Positions 18,276-26,216 of a DNA stretch of 64,000 nt are shown here, in pieces. A program made the position numbers and the translations under genes. How positions within the stretch are numbered: the first letter of the stretch is position 1; each line of letters starts with the position of its first letter. Source of the DNA: Actinophytocola algeriensis (lineage in GTDB: Bacteria; Actinomycetota; Actinomycetes; Mycobacteriales; Pseudonocardiaceae); NCBI RefSeq assembly GCF_014203735.1, contig NZ_JACHJQ010000010.1:341965-405964 (forward strand). Direction: 5' to 3'. A model generated the notes under the pieces. It had not been told where the DNA came from and did no database searches. It saw nothing but the letters and a program-made list of their open reading frames with translations.

Positions 18276-19157
18276 ATGACACAGGTGTCGATCGACGAGT
18301 TCCCCGTGCCGGGAGGTGGGCCGTACGCGATCACCGCGGGCCCGGACGACGCGCTCTGGTACACGCTCGTCCACAGTGGACAAATTGGTCGGCTGGTCCC
18401 CGGTGGTACGCCGTCGAACCACCGGCTCGACCCGGCGTCCGGGCCGACGATCATCACGCCCGGGCCGGACGGCGCGCTGTGGTTCACCGAGTACCGCGCA
18501 CACCGCATCGGCCGCATCACCACCGACGGCGCGGTCACCGGGTTCCGGCTGCCGGAGTGCGGACCGTTCGGCATCGCCGCGGGCCCCGACGGCGCACTGT
18601 GGTTCACCGCGACCGCCACCGGCCACATCGGACGGATCACGACGGACGGCCGGATCACCGAGTTCCCGTTCCCCCAGGCCGGCGCGTTCCCCTCGGCGAT
18701 CACCGCAGGACCCGACGACGCGATGTGGTTCACCATGAACCAGGCGAACGCGATCGGGCGGATCGACATGGACGGTCAGGTCGCGGTGCACCCACTGCCC
18801 ACACCGGACTCCGCGCCGGTCGGCATCGCCACCGGCCAGGACGGTGCGCTGTGGTACGTCGCGATCGCCGCGGGTCTCGTCGGACGCGTCACCCCAGACG
18901 GCGCGATCACCGAGTTCCCCCTGCCCGACCGTGCCGCGCGGCCGCACGCCATCACCCCGGGCACCGACGGCGCGCTGTGGTTCACCGAGTGGGCGGGCAA
19001 CCGCGTCGGCTCGGTCACCGCCGACGGCACGATCGAGGTGCACGACCTGCCCACGGCAGGCTCGGAACCGCACGGCATCGCGCTCGGCCCGGACGGTGCG
19101 GTGTGGACGGCACTGGAAACCGGGGCGCTGGCCCGGGTGAGCCTCGGCGCGCACTGA
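18276..19157 (+). CDS. Virginiamycin B lyase-like beta-propeller protein
   Basis: A 293-residue protein built from about seven near-identical 42-residue repeats with signatures such as GPDGALWFTE, HRIGRITTDG and ITEFPLP. This is the seven-bladed propeller of streptogramin (virginiamycin B) lyase, and the length matches Vgb. Vgb linearises type B streptogramins by cleaving the ester bond without water. ATG 18276 (MTQVSIDEFPVPGG) is chosen over an upstream ATG because the blade pattern starts there and the total then matches Vgb. Many environmental propellers with this fold have other or unknown activities, so resistance is only a possibility. Confidence 0.8.
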   Translation: MTQVSIDEFPVPGGGPYAITAGPDDALWYTLVHSGQIGRLVPGGTPSNHRLDPASGPTIITPGPDGALWFTEYRAHRIGRITTDGAVTGFRLPECGPFGIAAGPDGALWFTATATGHIGRITTDGRITEFPFPQAGAFPSAITAGPDDAMWFTMNQANAIGRIDMDGQVAVHPLPTPDSAPVGIATGQDGALWYVAIAAGLVGRVTPDGAITEFPLPDRAARPHAITPGTDGALWFTEWAGNRVGSVTADGTIEVHDLPTAGSEPHGIALGPDGAVWTALETGALARVSLGAH

Positions 19158-19183
19158 ACTCCGGACGCGGCGAGTCTCTTGGC

Positions 19184-19828
19184 TCACCCCCTGCGGGCTT
19201 CGAGTGCGTCCAGGATCAGGTCCAGGCCGTAGCCGAACTCGGTCGCGTGGTCGTAGTCCGGCCGCAGGGCGTGGTCGACGATCACTTCCTTGAGGTAGGG
19301 CAACTCCTCCGGCAGGTGTTCGAGGATGCCGCCCGCCACCTGCTCGACCTCGCCCTTCGCCACCACCGGCAGGTTTGCCTCCTGGAGGACGAACCCGCCG
19401 ATGTAGCTGTCGATGAGCGACACGGCGTGCACGGCCATCGGGACCGTGAATCCCGCCTCCCGGAGGACGCCGAGGACGGCGTTGTGGTGGCGGAGCGTGG
19501 CCGGGCCCGGATTGCGGCGGGAGTCCATGAGGCCGAGGGCCCAGCTGTGCCGCGACAGGACGGCGCGCGCGGAGTGCGCGCGCACGCGGATCGCGTCGCG
19601 CCAGTCGCCGCCGTCGGGTTCGGGTAGCTCGATCGCCGCGAACACCACGTCGACCACGGCGTCGAGGATCGCGTCCTTGTTCGGTACGTGGTGGTAGAGG
19701 GACATCGCCTCCACGCCCAGTTCCTGCGCCACCCGCCGCATCGTGATGGCCTCGACGCCGCCGCGGTCCGCGACCAGGACAGCGGCTTCCAGAACGCGGG
19801 CTTTGCTGAGCGGCTTTCGTGGTGACAC
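19184..19828 (-). CDS. TetR/AcrR-family repressor (TetR_C type)
   Basis: A 214-residue regulator. The N-terminal helix-turn-helix (residues 5-50) contains ITMRRVAQELGVEAMSLYHHVPNKDAI, a near-consensus TetR recognition region. The C-terminal ligand domain (SLIDSYIGGFVLQEANL) resembles the TetR class C-domain. It starts at GTG 19828 with GAGG eight bases before. Convergent with the lyase-like gene, it may control its neighbours or itself. Ligand unknown. Confidence 0.9.
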   Translation of the reverse strand: MSPRKPLSKARVLEAAVLVADRGGVEAITMRRVAQELGVEAMSLYHHVPNKDAILDAVVDVVFAAIELPEPDGGDWRDAIRVRAHSARAVLSRHSWALGLMDSRRNPGPATLRHHNAVLGVLREAGFTVPMAVHAVSLIDSYIGGFVLQEANLPVVAKGEVEQVAGGILEHLPEELPYLKEVIVDHALRPDYDHATEFGYGLDLILDALEARRG

Positions 19829-19935
19829 GTGGACAACCTCACACTTGTAAGGAAGCCTTTACGGATCGCCTGGCGGCTGGCTCGATCTCCATGCTTGCTG
19901 ACTGCGACCGAACTGCCACCTGCGATGATTCGACT

Positions 19936-20292
19936 GTGAGCTATGACCTTGCTGTGTGGGACGGTGAACGTCCACGCGACAACCACCAAGCGGGTACGGT
20001 CTACGACGAGTTCTATGAGCGCTATCTGGAGTCGGATGATGTCGTTGTGCCTCCAGCGCCGCGCATTGTGGGTTACGTCGAGGCGCTCATCGACCGATAC
20101 CCTGACGACGGCAGTGGTGTAGGCAGTGGCGCTTGGGCGTCGCCGCCAGTCATCAACGAGGCGTCAGGGCCGATCGTGTACCTGCTCATGTCCTACAGCA
20201 AGGCTGAGGAAGTGTCTGAGTACGCCGCTTCGCTGGCTCGCGAGCACGGGCTCGTCTGCTATGACCCGCAGGCAGAATCTTTGCGATCGTAG
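19936..20292 (+). CDS. Small conserved hypothetical protein (118 aa)
   Basis: A 118-residue acidic protein starting at GTG 19936 with SYDLAVWDGERP, a beginning shared by small hypothetical proteins found widely in Streptomyces and relatives. It continues with VYDEFYERYLESDD and ends SLAREHGLVCYDPQAESLRS. It has no signal or membrane segment. Codon choice and GC are lower than in neighbouring genes, suggesting recent acquisition. Proteins of this style often sit as immunity or orphan genes in variable regions, but the role is unknown. Confidence 0.6.
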   Translation: MSYDLAVWDGERPRDNHQAGTVYDEFYERYLESDDVVVPPAPRIVGYVEALIDRYPDDGSGVGSGAWASPPVINEASGPIVYLLMSYSKAEEVSEYAASLAREHGLVCYDPQAESLRS

Positions 20293-20305
20293 GCTGGTTG
20301 CCCTT

Positions 20306-20578
20306 TCACCGGACGGGCCAGAGGAAATGTGTGTCGGCGCCCTCTGCCCACCGTCGCCCCCTCCAGTAGCCGCGGCTGCGCACCGGTGACCCGGCCAACA
20401 CCTCATCCAGGGGAAGCCGATCCAGCGACGTATCGACGAACCCGCCACTGCGCACCAGAACAGCCGCCAGGTGGCCACTTTGCTGGAGGAGGTCCCGCGG
20501 CTGCCGCCGGGCGTGGTCACCGATGAGTTCGCACGTGAACTCATGGAGCTTGGGCGGAGGGTCCTCGACGGGCAGCAC
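20306..20578 (-). CDS. Possible small hypothetical gene in decayed region
   Basis: A 90-codon frame with a protein-like end (YWRGRRWAEGADTHFLWPVR, then stop). An equally protein-like frame runs through part of the same DNA on the other strand, ending GQHLYLWFLGD at about 20605 but without a start. The two cannot both be real in full. The stretch 20293-20848 looks like overlapping remnants of small genes rather than one intact gene. I lean slightly to this strand for the C-terminal half. Function unknown. Confidence 0.3.
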   Translation of the reverse strand: MLPVEDPPPKLHEFTCELIGDHARRQPRDLLQQSGHLAAVLVRSGGFVDTSLDRLPLDEVLAGSPVRSRGYWRGRRWAEGADTHFLWPVR

Positions 20579-20658
20579 CTGTACCTATGGTTCCTCGGCG
20601 ACTGAGACAGCGGGCCTTCGCAACTCCGGACCAACAGCCGGACAGCTGAACGACCGCA

Positions 20659-20838
20659 GTGCTCCGGGTCGACAGCCGGGACGTGGCGCTCACCGCTCCC
20701 CGCCTGGTCGGACGGGACGAGGCGTGCCAAGCCCTCCCGGAGGAGGTGGCCCGCCCACCGAAGATCCTCCGCATCACCGAGTTCCTCCGCATGGACCACG
20801 ACGTGCGCGACAGCGCCGGGCCCGCGGAACTCGAATGA
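20659..20838 (+). pseudogene. Short coding-like fragment (59 codons)
   Basis: A frame from GTG 20659 to TGA 20838 with strong third-position GC and a helical product (DEACQALPEEVARPPKILRI). No ribosome site precedes it. It reads like the C-terminal remnant of a larger gene, or a very small orphan gene. It is reported because it is the only coding-like signal in this stretch; it may be noise. Confidence 0.3.
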
Positions 20839-20848
20839 CCACGATCCC

Positions 20849-21187
20849 TCACGTCCCGGCGCGCCTGGCGCAGCACCAGTCGCCGTCGCAGGGTCGACCC
20901 ACCTCGCTGCCGTACGGGCCGAACCCACGCAACGACGACAGGGCCTCGGCACGTTGCTCACCGGTCAGCGCGGGGCGGCCTGCGACGTCCAGGTCCCACG
21001 CAGGCGCCCTGGTCCCGAGGTCCTCCACGTCGCCGACGACGGCGCCGTCCACGAACAGCGTGTACAGCGGGTGGTCGGGGAAACTGTTGCGCCGCAACAC
21101 CCACCACGCGCCGTCCACTCGCGCGGCGTAGACGAACACCGCCTCGTCGGCCGGTCGCCACTCGACGGGATGTGCCAGGTGGTCCAC
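20849..21187 (-). CDS. Hypothetical protein (112 aa)
   Basis: A 112-residue protein starting at GTG 21187 with GTGAGG eight bases upstream. It contains VFVYAARVDGAWWVLRRN and FPDHPLYTLFVDG, strands typical of small beta-rich proteins, and ends with a Cys pair (GDWCCARR). No family recognised. It is divergent from the methyltransferase gene and shares its 75-base upstream region, including the operator-like site at 21240-21254, so it may be under the same metal control. Confidence 0.6.
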   Translation of the reverse strand: MDHLAHPVEWRPADEAVFVYAARVDGAWWVLRRNSFPDHPLYTLFVDGAVVGDVEDLGTRAPAWDLDVAGRPALTGEQRAEALSSLRGFGPYGSEVGRPCDGDWCCARRAGT

Positions 21188-21226
21188 CAGGTCAGCCTCA
21201 CCGATCCGCGGGCTCCGGGCAAGGAC

Positions 21227-21255
21227 TTGGAACCTGAATTGAGAACGATTATCGT
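21227..21255 (+). promoter_or_regulatory. Promoter with Zur-like operator (leaderless)
   Basis: TTGGAA (21227-21232), a 17-base spacer and TATCGT (21250-21255) form a promoter whose -10 box ends 7 bases before the ATG at 21263. There is no ribosome site, so the message is probably leaderless. The spacer and -10 contain TGAGAACGATTATCG (21240-21254), which agrees at 11 of 15 positions with the general Zur-type palindrome TGAAAATGATTTTCA. Two related sites occur at 24889 and 29897. Confidence 0.5.
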
Positions 21256-21262
21256 CACGCTT

Positions 21263-22042
21263 ATGACGACTTCCGCGTTCGACGCCGCCGCGGCCGACTT
21301 CACGGCACTCGGCGAGTACCTGTGGGGCCCCATCGGCGTCGCGACCGTGGCCGCCGCCGGGCTCCGCCCCGGCGAGCGGGTCCTCGACGCCTGCTGCGGC
21401 ACCGGTGCGTCGGCGATCCCGGCGGCCGAGGCGGTCGGCGCCGACGGCCTGGTGGACGCGGTCGACCTGTCGGGCCCGATGGTCGACGAGCTGCGCGGGC
21501 TGTCGGCCGGGCTGCCACAGCTGCGGGCGCACCAGGCCGACGTGACCACGTGGGACACCGGCGGCTACGACGTGGTGCAGTCCGCGCTCGGCATCTTCTT
21601 CTTCCCCGACATGACGGCAGGCACCGAGCACCTCATCAGCCGCGCGGGCCGGGTCGTGTTCACCATCTGGCGCGGCGACGCGATGGCGGCCGCCGGGCGG
21701 CACCTCGGGCTGGCGGTGGCCGCGGCGACCGGCACCGCACCGCCCAAGGAACGCGAGCGGTCCCTGTTCGACCGGATCAACCAGCCCGGCACGTACGCCG
21801 CCTGGCTCACCGAGCGCGGCCTGACCGAGGTGGCGGTCACGACGCACGACATGCGCCTCACCATGACCCCGGAGGTGGCGTGGCTGGTGGTCACCGGCTC
21901 CGGTTACCGCGGCGCGCTCGCCAAGCTCGACCCCGGCACCGTCGACACCGTGCGGGAGCACTACCTCGCTTCCCTCCGCGCCGACGGCGTCACCGAACTC
22001 GACGCCACGACCCTGATCGGCACCGGCACCACCGCGACCTGA
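21263..22042 (+). CDS. Class I SAM-dependent methyltransferase
   Basis: A 259-residue methyltransferase of the UbiE/Methyltransf_25 type. Motif I is VLDACCGTGASAIPAAE (about residues 36-52), the acidic residue after strand 2 lies in VDAVDLSG, and post-motif I is YDVVQSALGIFFFPD. It would transfer a methyl group from S-adenosylmethionine to a small molecule. It meets the PLP-enzyme gene tail to tail with no base between the stop codons. The Zur-like operator in its promoter links it to the metal-related genes at 22-30 kb; whether it methylates their product is inference. Confidence 0.85.
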   Translation: MTTSAFDAAAADFTALGEYLWGPIGVATVAAAGLRPGERVLDACCGTGASAIPAAEAVGADGLVDAVDLSGPMVDELRGLSAGLPQLRAHQADVTTWDTGGYDVVQSALGIFFFPDMTAGTEHLISRAGRVVFTIWRGDAMAAAGRHLGLAVAAATGTAPPKERERSLFDRINQPGTYAAWLTERGLTEVAVTTHDMRLTMTPEVAWLVVTGSGYRGALAKLDPGTVDTVREHYLASLRADGVTELDATTLIGTGTTAT

Positions 22043-23041
22043 CTACGGGGCGTCTCCTCGTCCCCAGTCCATGCGCGACCACGGCAGCGCCAGTTCCTCC
22101 ACAGCGGACACCCGGGTCGGCGTGAGTGCCGCGATCGGCGGGGCTTCCTCGTGGCGGGCGAAGACCGTGCCCGCGTAGCGGTGGCCCGTGTCGGCGGCGA
22201 TGAACAGTGTCGTGCGGTGCGGGGCGCGTTCCCAGCGGGCGGCCAGGTACGCGGCACCGGTGGACAGGCCCGCGAACACCGCGTGCTCCCGCAGCAGGTC
22301 GACGCTCCCGGCGAGGGCGGCGGTGAAACCCACCCAGTGGATGGTGTCGTACAGCGTGTGGGCGACGTTGTCGAACGGGATCGAGCTGCCGATGCCCGCG
22401 ATGATGATGTCCGGGTCGGACACGTGCTGGCTGCCGAACGTGACGCTGCCGAAGGGCTGCACCCCGGCCAGCGCCACGTCCGGCACCCGACCGCGCAGGT
22501 ACGTGGCGAGTGCGCCGGTGGACGCGCCGGACCCGACCCCGCCGACGACGGTCAGCGGACCGTCGCCGAGTTCGTCGGCGATCCGGTCCGCCACGGCCCG
22601 GTAGCCGAGGTAGTGGATGTCGTCGTGGTACTGGCGCATCCAGTGGTAGCGGGGGTGGTCGCGGAGGATCTCCTCGATGCGTTCGACCCGGCGGCTCTGG
22701 TCGAGTTTCAGGCTCGTGGACGGCGCCATCTGCTCCAGGTGCGCGCCGAGCACCGCGAGCTGTGCCCGCAGCGTGTCGTCCACCGTGGTGGAGCCGACGA
22801 TGTGGCAGCGCATGCCGTACCGGTGGCAGGCGAGCGCGAGCGCGTAGGCGTAGATGCCGCTGGAGGAGTCCAGCAGGGTGTCGCCGGGACGGACCGCGCC
22901 GGTGTCGAGCAGGTGCCGGACGGCGGCCATCGCGGAGACCACCTTCATGGATTCAAAACGCAGGCAGACGAGCCCACCGTCCTGATCGTCGAGGTGTACG
23001 AGGTCCGGTCTGCTGATCGCGTCGGCGATGTGGCTGTCCAT
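22043..23041 (-). CDS. PLP-dependent synthase, cysteine synthase/SbnA-like
   Basis: A 332-residue fold-type II PLP enzyme. Lys33 in RFESMKVVSA is placed where cysteine synthases carry the PLP lysine. The phosphate/substrate loop SSSGIYAYALA corresponds to their TSGNTG loop, and the glycine-rich GGVGSGASTGALA follows in the middle. Such enzymes do beta-replacement on activated serine; SbnA, for example, uses O-phosphoserine to start 2,3-diaminopropionate synthesis. The upstream kinase gene could supply a phosphorylated amino acid. ATG 23041 lies inside the 3' end of the kinase gene (89-base overlap), behind GGAAGGCGG. The real donor and product are unknown. Confidence 0.75.
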   Translation of the reverse strand: MDSHIADAISRPDLVHLDDQDGGLVCLRFESMKVVSAMAAVRHLLDTGAVRPGDTLLDSSSGIYAYALALACHRYGMRCHIVGSTTVDDTLRAQLAVLGAHLEQMAPSTSLKLDQSRRVERIEEILRDHPRYHWMRQYHDDIHYLGYRAVADRIADELGDGPLTVVGGVGSGASTGALATYLRGRVPDVALAGVQPFGSVTFGSQHVSDPDIIIAGIGSSIPFDNVAHTLYDTIHWVGFTAALAGSVDLLREHAVFAGLSTGAAYLAARWERAPHRTTLFIAADTGHRYAGTVFARHEEAPPIAALTPTRVSAVEELALPWSRMDWGRGDAP

Positions 23042-23954
23042 GTCCGCCTTCCGGTCGGCCGGTGCTGAAGATCCGGGCTACGGGGATGTTCCTGCTGCCC
23101 AGTGCGCGCACGCAGTGCCACAGGCGCCGGTCGAGGTCGTCCGCGGCCGGGTCGAACAGCAGGCCTGCGACGTTCCCGCTGTGCGCGACCTGCACCCCGG
23201 CCGACCCGGTCCCTCGGGCGACGGCCTCCAGTCCGGTGAGCTCCTCCTTGGGCAGCACGCGCTGGTTGTGCCGGGCGCTCTCGGTGCTGACCTGGCCGAG
23301 CAGGGCGAGATCGGTGTCGGCGATCGCCTGCCGCAGGACGACGCGGAGCCGTTCGTAGGACCGCACCTCGTCGTCGTGGCAGGCGGGCAACCCCAACGTG
23401 TTCACCGGCCGTCCGCCACCGGTCAGGCAGCTGACGACGACCAGGGGCGGCAGCGCCTCCCCGAGGTCCTCCAGGACGCGGCCTTCCCGGTGCGCGAACA
23501 ACAGTGGCCGGTCCGCGAGCATGATCGGGTCGCTGGCGTCCTCGGCCGCCACGGCGAGGCGGGCCAGCGCTCCGGGTGGCAGGTCGACCCCGTAGCTCGC
23601 CGCGACCGCGCGGACAGTGGCGATGACGTCCCCTGTGGACGATCCCATGCCCAGTCCCAGCGGGATGTCGCTGTCGAGCCGCAGCTGTCCGCCGCACCTG
23701 GGCAGGCCGGTCCGGCCTGCGCACTCCGCGATCGTGAGCGACGCGGCGCGGGCGGCCTTCACCCGGTCCGCCGGATGCACGACGACCTGGTCACCGGGCC
23801 GGGGCGTGAACTCGGCGCGCACCCCCGGCCCTGGCATCGGCAGGGTGACCAGCCCGCGGCACGGCCGTCCTGACGCGTCCAGGAAGACGCCCTGCAGGAT
23901 CTCACCGTGGTGACCGGAAGCCTGGCCGTTGCCAGCATTCATGCCGCCGTTCAC
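22953..23954 (-). CDS. GHMP-family kinase (PduX-like, amino-acid kinase candidate)
   Basis: A 333-residue GHMP kinase. The ATP loop PLGLGMGSSTGDV (near residues 95-107) and the N-terminal GHHGEILQG resemble L-threonine kinase PduX, which phosphorylates a small hydroxy amino acid. The start is GTG 23954, overlapping the previous stop by 4 bases; ATG 23942 would be four codons shorter. After SRNIPVARIFSTGRPEGG the sequence turns Arg-rich (GQPHRRRDQQTG) and overlaps the next gene by 89 bases. That tail may be real, or may reflect a frameshift near 23040. It probably makes an O-phospho-amino acid for the neighbouring PLP enzyme (inference). Confidence 0.7.
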   Translation of the reverse strand: MNGGMNAGNGQASGHHGEILQGVFLDASGRPCRGLVTLPMPGPGVRAEFTPRPGDQVVVHPADRVKAARAASLTIAECAGRTGLPRCGGQLRLDSDIPLGLGMGSSTGDVIATVRAVAASYGVDLPPGALARLAVAAEDASDPIMLADRPLLFAHREGRVLEDLGEALPPLVVVSCLTGGGRPVNTLGLPACHDDEVRSYERLRVVLRQAIADTDLALLGQVSTESARHNQRVLPKEELTGLEAVARGTGSAGVQVAHSGNVAGLLFDPAADDLDRRLWHCVRALGSRNIPVARIFSTGRPEGGHGQPHRRRDQQTGPRTPRRSGRWARLPAF

Positions 23955-24742
23955 GCCGCCGCCGCGCGGTAGCGGTGGAGCAGCGTGGGTTCGGCGCTGA
24001 ACTGGGAGAACGGGAAGGGTTCGGCGGACAGCGCGGTCACCCCGGCGCCGAGGAACGCACGCGCGACCGCGCTCCCGCTCTGCGCGTACACGACCAGCGG
24101 CACATCCCGTTCCCGGCACCGGTGGACGATCTGGTCGAACGTGCCGTTGCCCAGCGTCATGCCGGTGGCCACCACGGCGTCGGCGGTACCGAGCACCTCG
24201 GTCATGGTCTGTGCCACGGCGTCGCCCCACTGCGTCGCGCGGAGGTTGAAGTCGCAGGGCAGGCAGACGCCGCCGCGCTCACGGATGGCGGCCACCAGCG
24301 GGTTCACGACACCGATGAGCGCGACCTTCGCGCCCGGCGCGATGTCGAGCAGGTCGGCGATGGCGGCGTCCCGTGCGCGGGCCCGCTCCTCGGGGGTGCC
24401 CGCGGGCAGCTCCACCGCTTCCCCGTGGTGGGGCCGGGTCGCGGCGAGGTAGGCGTCCAGCGCGGCGATCCGCAGCGGCAGCGGACCGGTACGCAACAGG
24501 TCGTCGAGGGTACCGCCGGACGCGTCGCGGCAGATGTCCGGGTCGATCTCGCCTGCCTCGAACGCACAGGCGCCGAACGACCGTCCACATCGGACCAGGA
24601 CGTACTGGTTGCGGTACGTGGTGTTCCCGCCCGCGAGCCTGGTGCCGTGGTGCAGCCAGAACACGCTGGTCGCGACCAGTTCCGCGGGCGAGGTGCCGTG
24701 TTCGCCCGCGCGGACACTGGCGATGAGGTCGTCGACGGTCAC
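23951..24742 (-). CDS. DUF364-type protein (Rossmann-like, metal-chelation domain)
   Basis: A 263-residue protein of the DUF364/DUF4213 group. The C-terminal Rossmann-like half has KVALIGVVNPLVAAIRERG, ADAVVATGMTLGNGTFDQI and SGSAVARAFLGAGVTALS. A crystal structure of a family member led to the suggestion of a heavy-metal chelation role, but the true activity is not established. GTG 24742 overlaps the stop of a 36-codon upstream frame. It is the first large gene of the minus-strand unit with the kinase and the PLP enzyme, so it is probably part of the same pathway. Confidence 0.75.
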   Translation of the reverse strand: MTVDDLIASVRAGEHGTSPAELVATSVFWLHHGTRLAGGNTTYRNQYVLVRCGRSFGACAFEAGEIDPDICRDASGGTLDDLLRTGPLPLRIAALDAYLAATRPHHGEAVELPAGTPEERARARDAAIADLLDIAPGAKVALIGVVNPLVAAIRERGGVCLPCDFNLRATQWGDAVAQTMTEVLGTADAVVATGMTLGNGTFDQIVHRCRERDVPLVVYAQSGSAVARAFLGAGVTALSAEPFPFSQFSAEPTLLHRYRAAAA

Positions 24743-24849
24743 CCGGCACCGCCGCCACGCGGGTCGGCCTTCGGCGTGCCGAGCGCGATGATCCGCTCGG
24801 CACGCGACGACGGGGGCGGCTGGTCGGTCAGCAGGTCCACAGAGGACAC
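24739..24849 (-). CDS. Small leader ORF (36 aa) coupled to DUF364 gene
   Basis: A 36-codon frame from GTG 24849 (GTG 24840 also possible), behind GGAAGG, with its TGA overlapping the GTG of the DUF364 gene by 4 bases. The product reads VDLLTDQPPPSSRAERII, then LGTPKADPRGGGAG. It is not recognised. It may be a leader whose translation feeds the next gene, or a small functional peptide of the metallophore operon. It is too short to be found by usual gene callers. Confidence 0.4.
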   Translation of the reverse strand: MSSVDLLTDQPPPSSRAERIIALGTPKADPRGGGAG

Positions 24850-24888
24850 CTTCCGGAGGCAGGGGTCAGACGCACACCATGCTACAAA

Positions 24889-24911
24889 TGAAAACCATTA
24901 TCGTCTAGAGT
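24889..24911. promoter_or_regulatory. Zur-like operator between divergent genes
   Basis: TGAAAACCATTATCG (24889-24903) agrees at 11 of 15 positions with the palindrome TGAAAATGATTTTCA. It lies in the 68-base gap between the exporter gene (+) and the leader/DUF364 unit (-), so one site could repress both. TAGAGT (24906-24911) is a likely -10 box for the exporter, ending 6 bases before its ATG, again without a ribosome site. Confidence 0.55.
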
Positions 24912-24917
24912 GCGTTC

Positions 24918-26168
24918 ATGACCAACGCCGAGACAACAACCCACCACACCCGTCGCACCCCGCGACGATCGGTCCTGCTCGAACCGGGGTTCGCCCGCCT
25001 GTGGCTGGGCACGACGGCGTCGGGGCTGGCGACGTGGTCGCTGCCCTTCGTGCTGGGACTCGCGGTGCTCACCCGCGAACTGAGCGCGGCGGGCCTCGGT
25101 GTGGTGCTGGCGGCTCGGACCGCCGGTTTCCTGCTGGCGGTGCCGGTCAGCGGGGTGCTCGCCGACCGCCACTCGCGCCGCGCCGTGGTGCTGTGGGCCG
25201 GGCTGGCGGCGGCGGCAGGCGCGCCGGTGATCGCGTTCGGGCTCGACCGGTCGGTACCGCTGATGGCGGTCGCCGCGCTGATGGTCGGCGCCGGCCAGGG
25301 CGCCTGCAGGCCAGCGTTCCAGGCGCTCGTCGCCGAGGTGGTCGAGCCGGCGCGCAGGCAGACCGCCAACGCCGCCATGGCGTTGTCGGTGCGGGTCATC
25401 ACGCTCACCGCGCCCGCGCTGACGGCGTTGCTCGCCACGGTCCTCAGCACGTCCGCGCTCCTGGTGGGCACCGGCGTGGTCTGGCTGTTCGCCGCGCTGG
25501 TACCACCGAGGGGCAGGCACACGGCACCCACCGACGCACGGTCCTTCTCCTTCGTCCGCGAGTTCGCCGACGGGGTGCGGGAGGCGCGACGGCACCCGTG
25601 GTTCCTCGCCGGGCTGTGCGCACTCACGGCCGTGATCGCGACCGGCTACTCCGCCACCGCCGTGGTGCTCCCGCTCGTGAGCCGCGACCGCTACGACACC
25701 GAGGCGGTACTCGCCGCCGCGCTGACCGCGTACACGGCAGGCGCACTGCTCGGCGCGCTCGTGGTCGCCCGGTGGCGGCCGAGGGCGCAGGGGTGGGCCG
25801 CGCTCGCCGCACTCGCCTGCTACGGGTTCGCGCCGCTCGCGTTGCTGTTCCCCGTGCACTGGGTGGTGGTCGTCGCCGCGTACGTCGTCGCCGGACTGGG
25901 CATCGAACTGTTCAACGTGCCCTGGTTCACCGCCACCCAGCGCGAGGTCGCCCCGGACAAGCTCGCACGGGTGTCGTCATTGGACTTCCTGCTGTCGTAC
26001 GGCCTCGCCCCGCTCGGGCTCGCACTCATCGCGCCAGCCATCGACGCTTTCGGGGTCACCGCTGTGCTGGGCGTGTGTGCGGCGGCGTGCTTCGTGGTTC
26101 CCGTCGCCGCGATGTTCGCTCCTACGACTCGTGAGTTCGGTAGGCGTGAGGACCGTGTTTCCGGCTGA
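24918..26168 (+). CDS. MFS exporter, EntS-like
   Basis: A 416-residue transporter with 12 predicted spans. FARLWLGTTASGLATW at the first span and GVLADRHSRRAVVLW as motif A place it in the MFS_3 group that contains the enterobactin exporter EntS. The second half carries GRHTAPTDARS in the central loop and FNVPWFTATQREVAPDKLARV, a conserved MFS_3 stretch. It probably exports the small molecule made by the divergently encoded enzymes. Transcription likely starts at the ATG itself, under the operator at 24889. Confidence 0.88.
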   Translation: MTNAETTTHHTRRTPRRSVLLEPGFARLWLGTTASGLATWSLPFVLGLAVLTRELSAAGLGVVLAARTAGFLLAVPVSGVLADRHSRRAVVLWAGLAAAAGAPVIAFGLDRSVPLMAVAALMVGAGQGACRPAFQALVAEVVEPARRQTANAAMALSVRVITLTAPALTALLATVLSTSALLVGTGVVWLFAALVPPRGRHTAPTDARSFSFVREFADGVREARRHPWFLAGLCALTAVIATGYSATAVVLPLVSRDRYDTEAVLAAALTAYTAGALLGALVVARWRPRAQGWAALAALACYGFAPLALLFPVHWVVVVAAYVVAGLGIELFNVPWFTATQREVAPDKLARVSSLDFLLSYGLAPLGLALIAPAIDAFGVTAVLGVCAAACFVVPVAAMFAPTTREFGRREDRVSG

Positions 26169-26216
26169 GTGATGTCTCGTAATCGACCTTGTCGTTGTCA
26201 GTGCGAGTTCTGGAGG

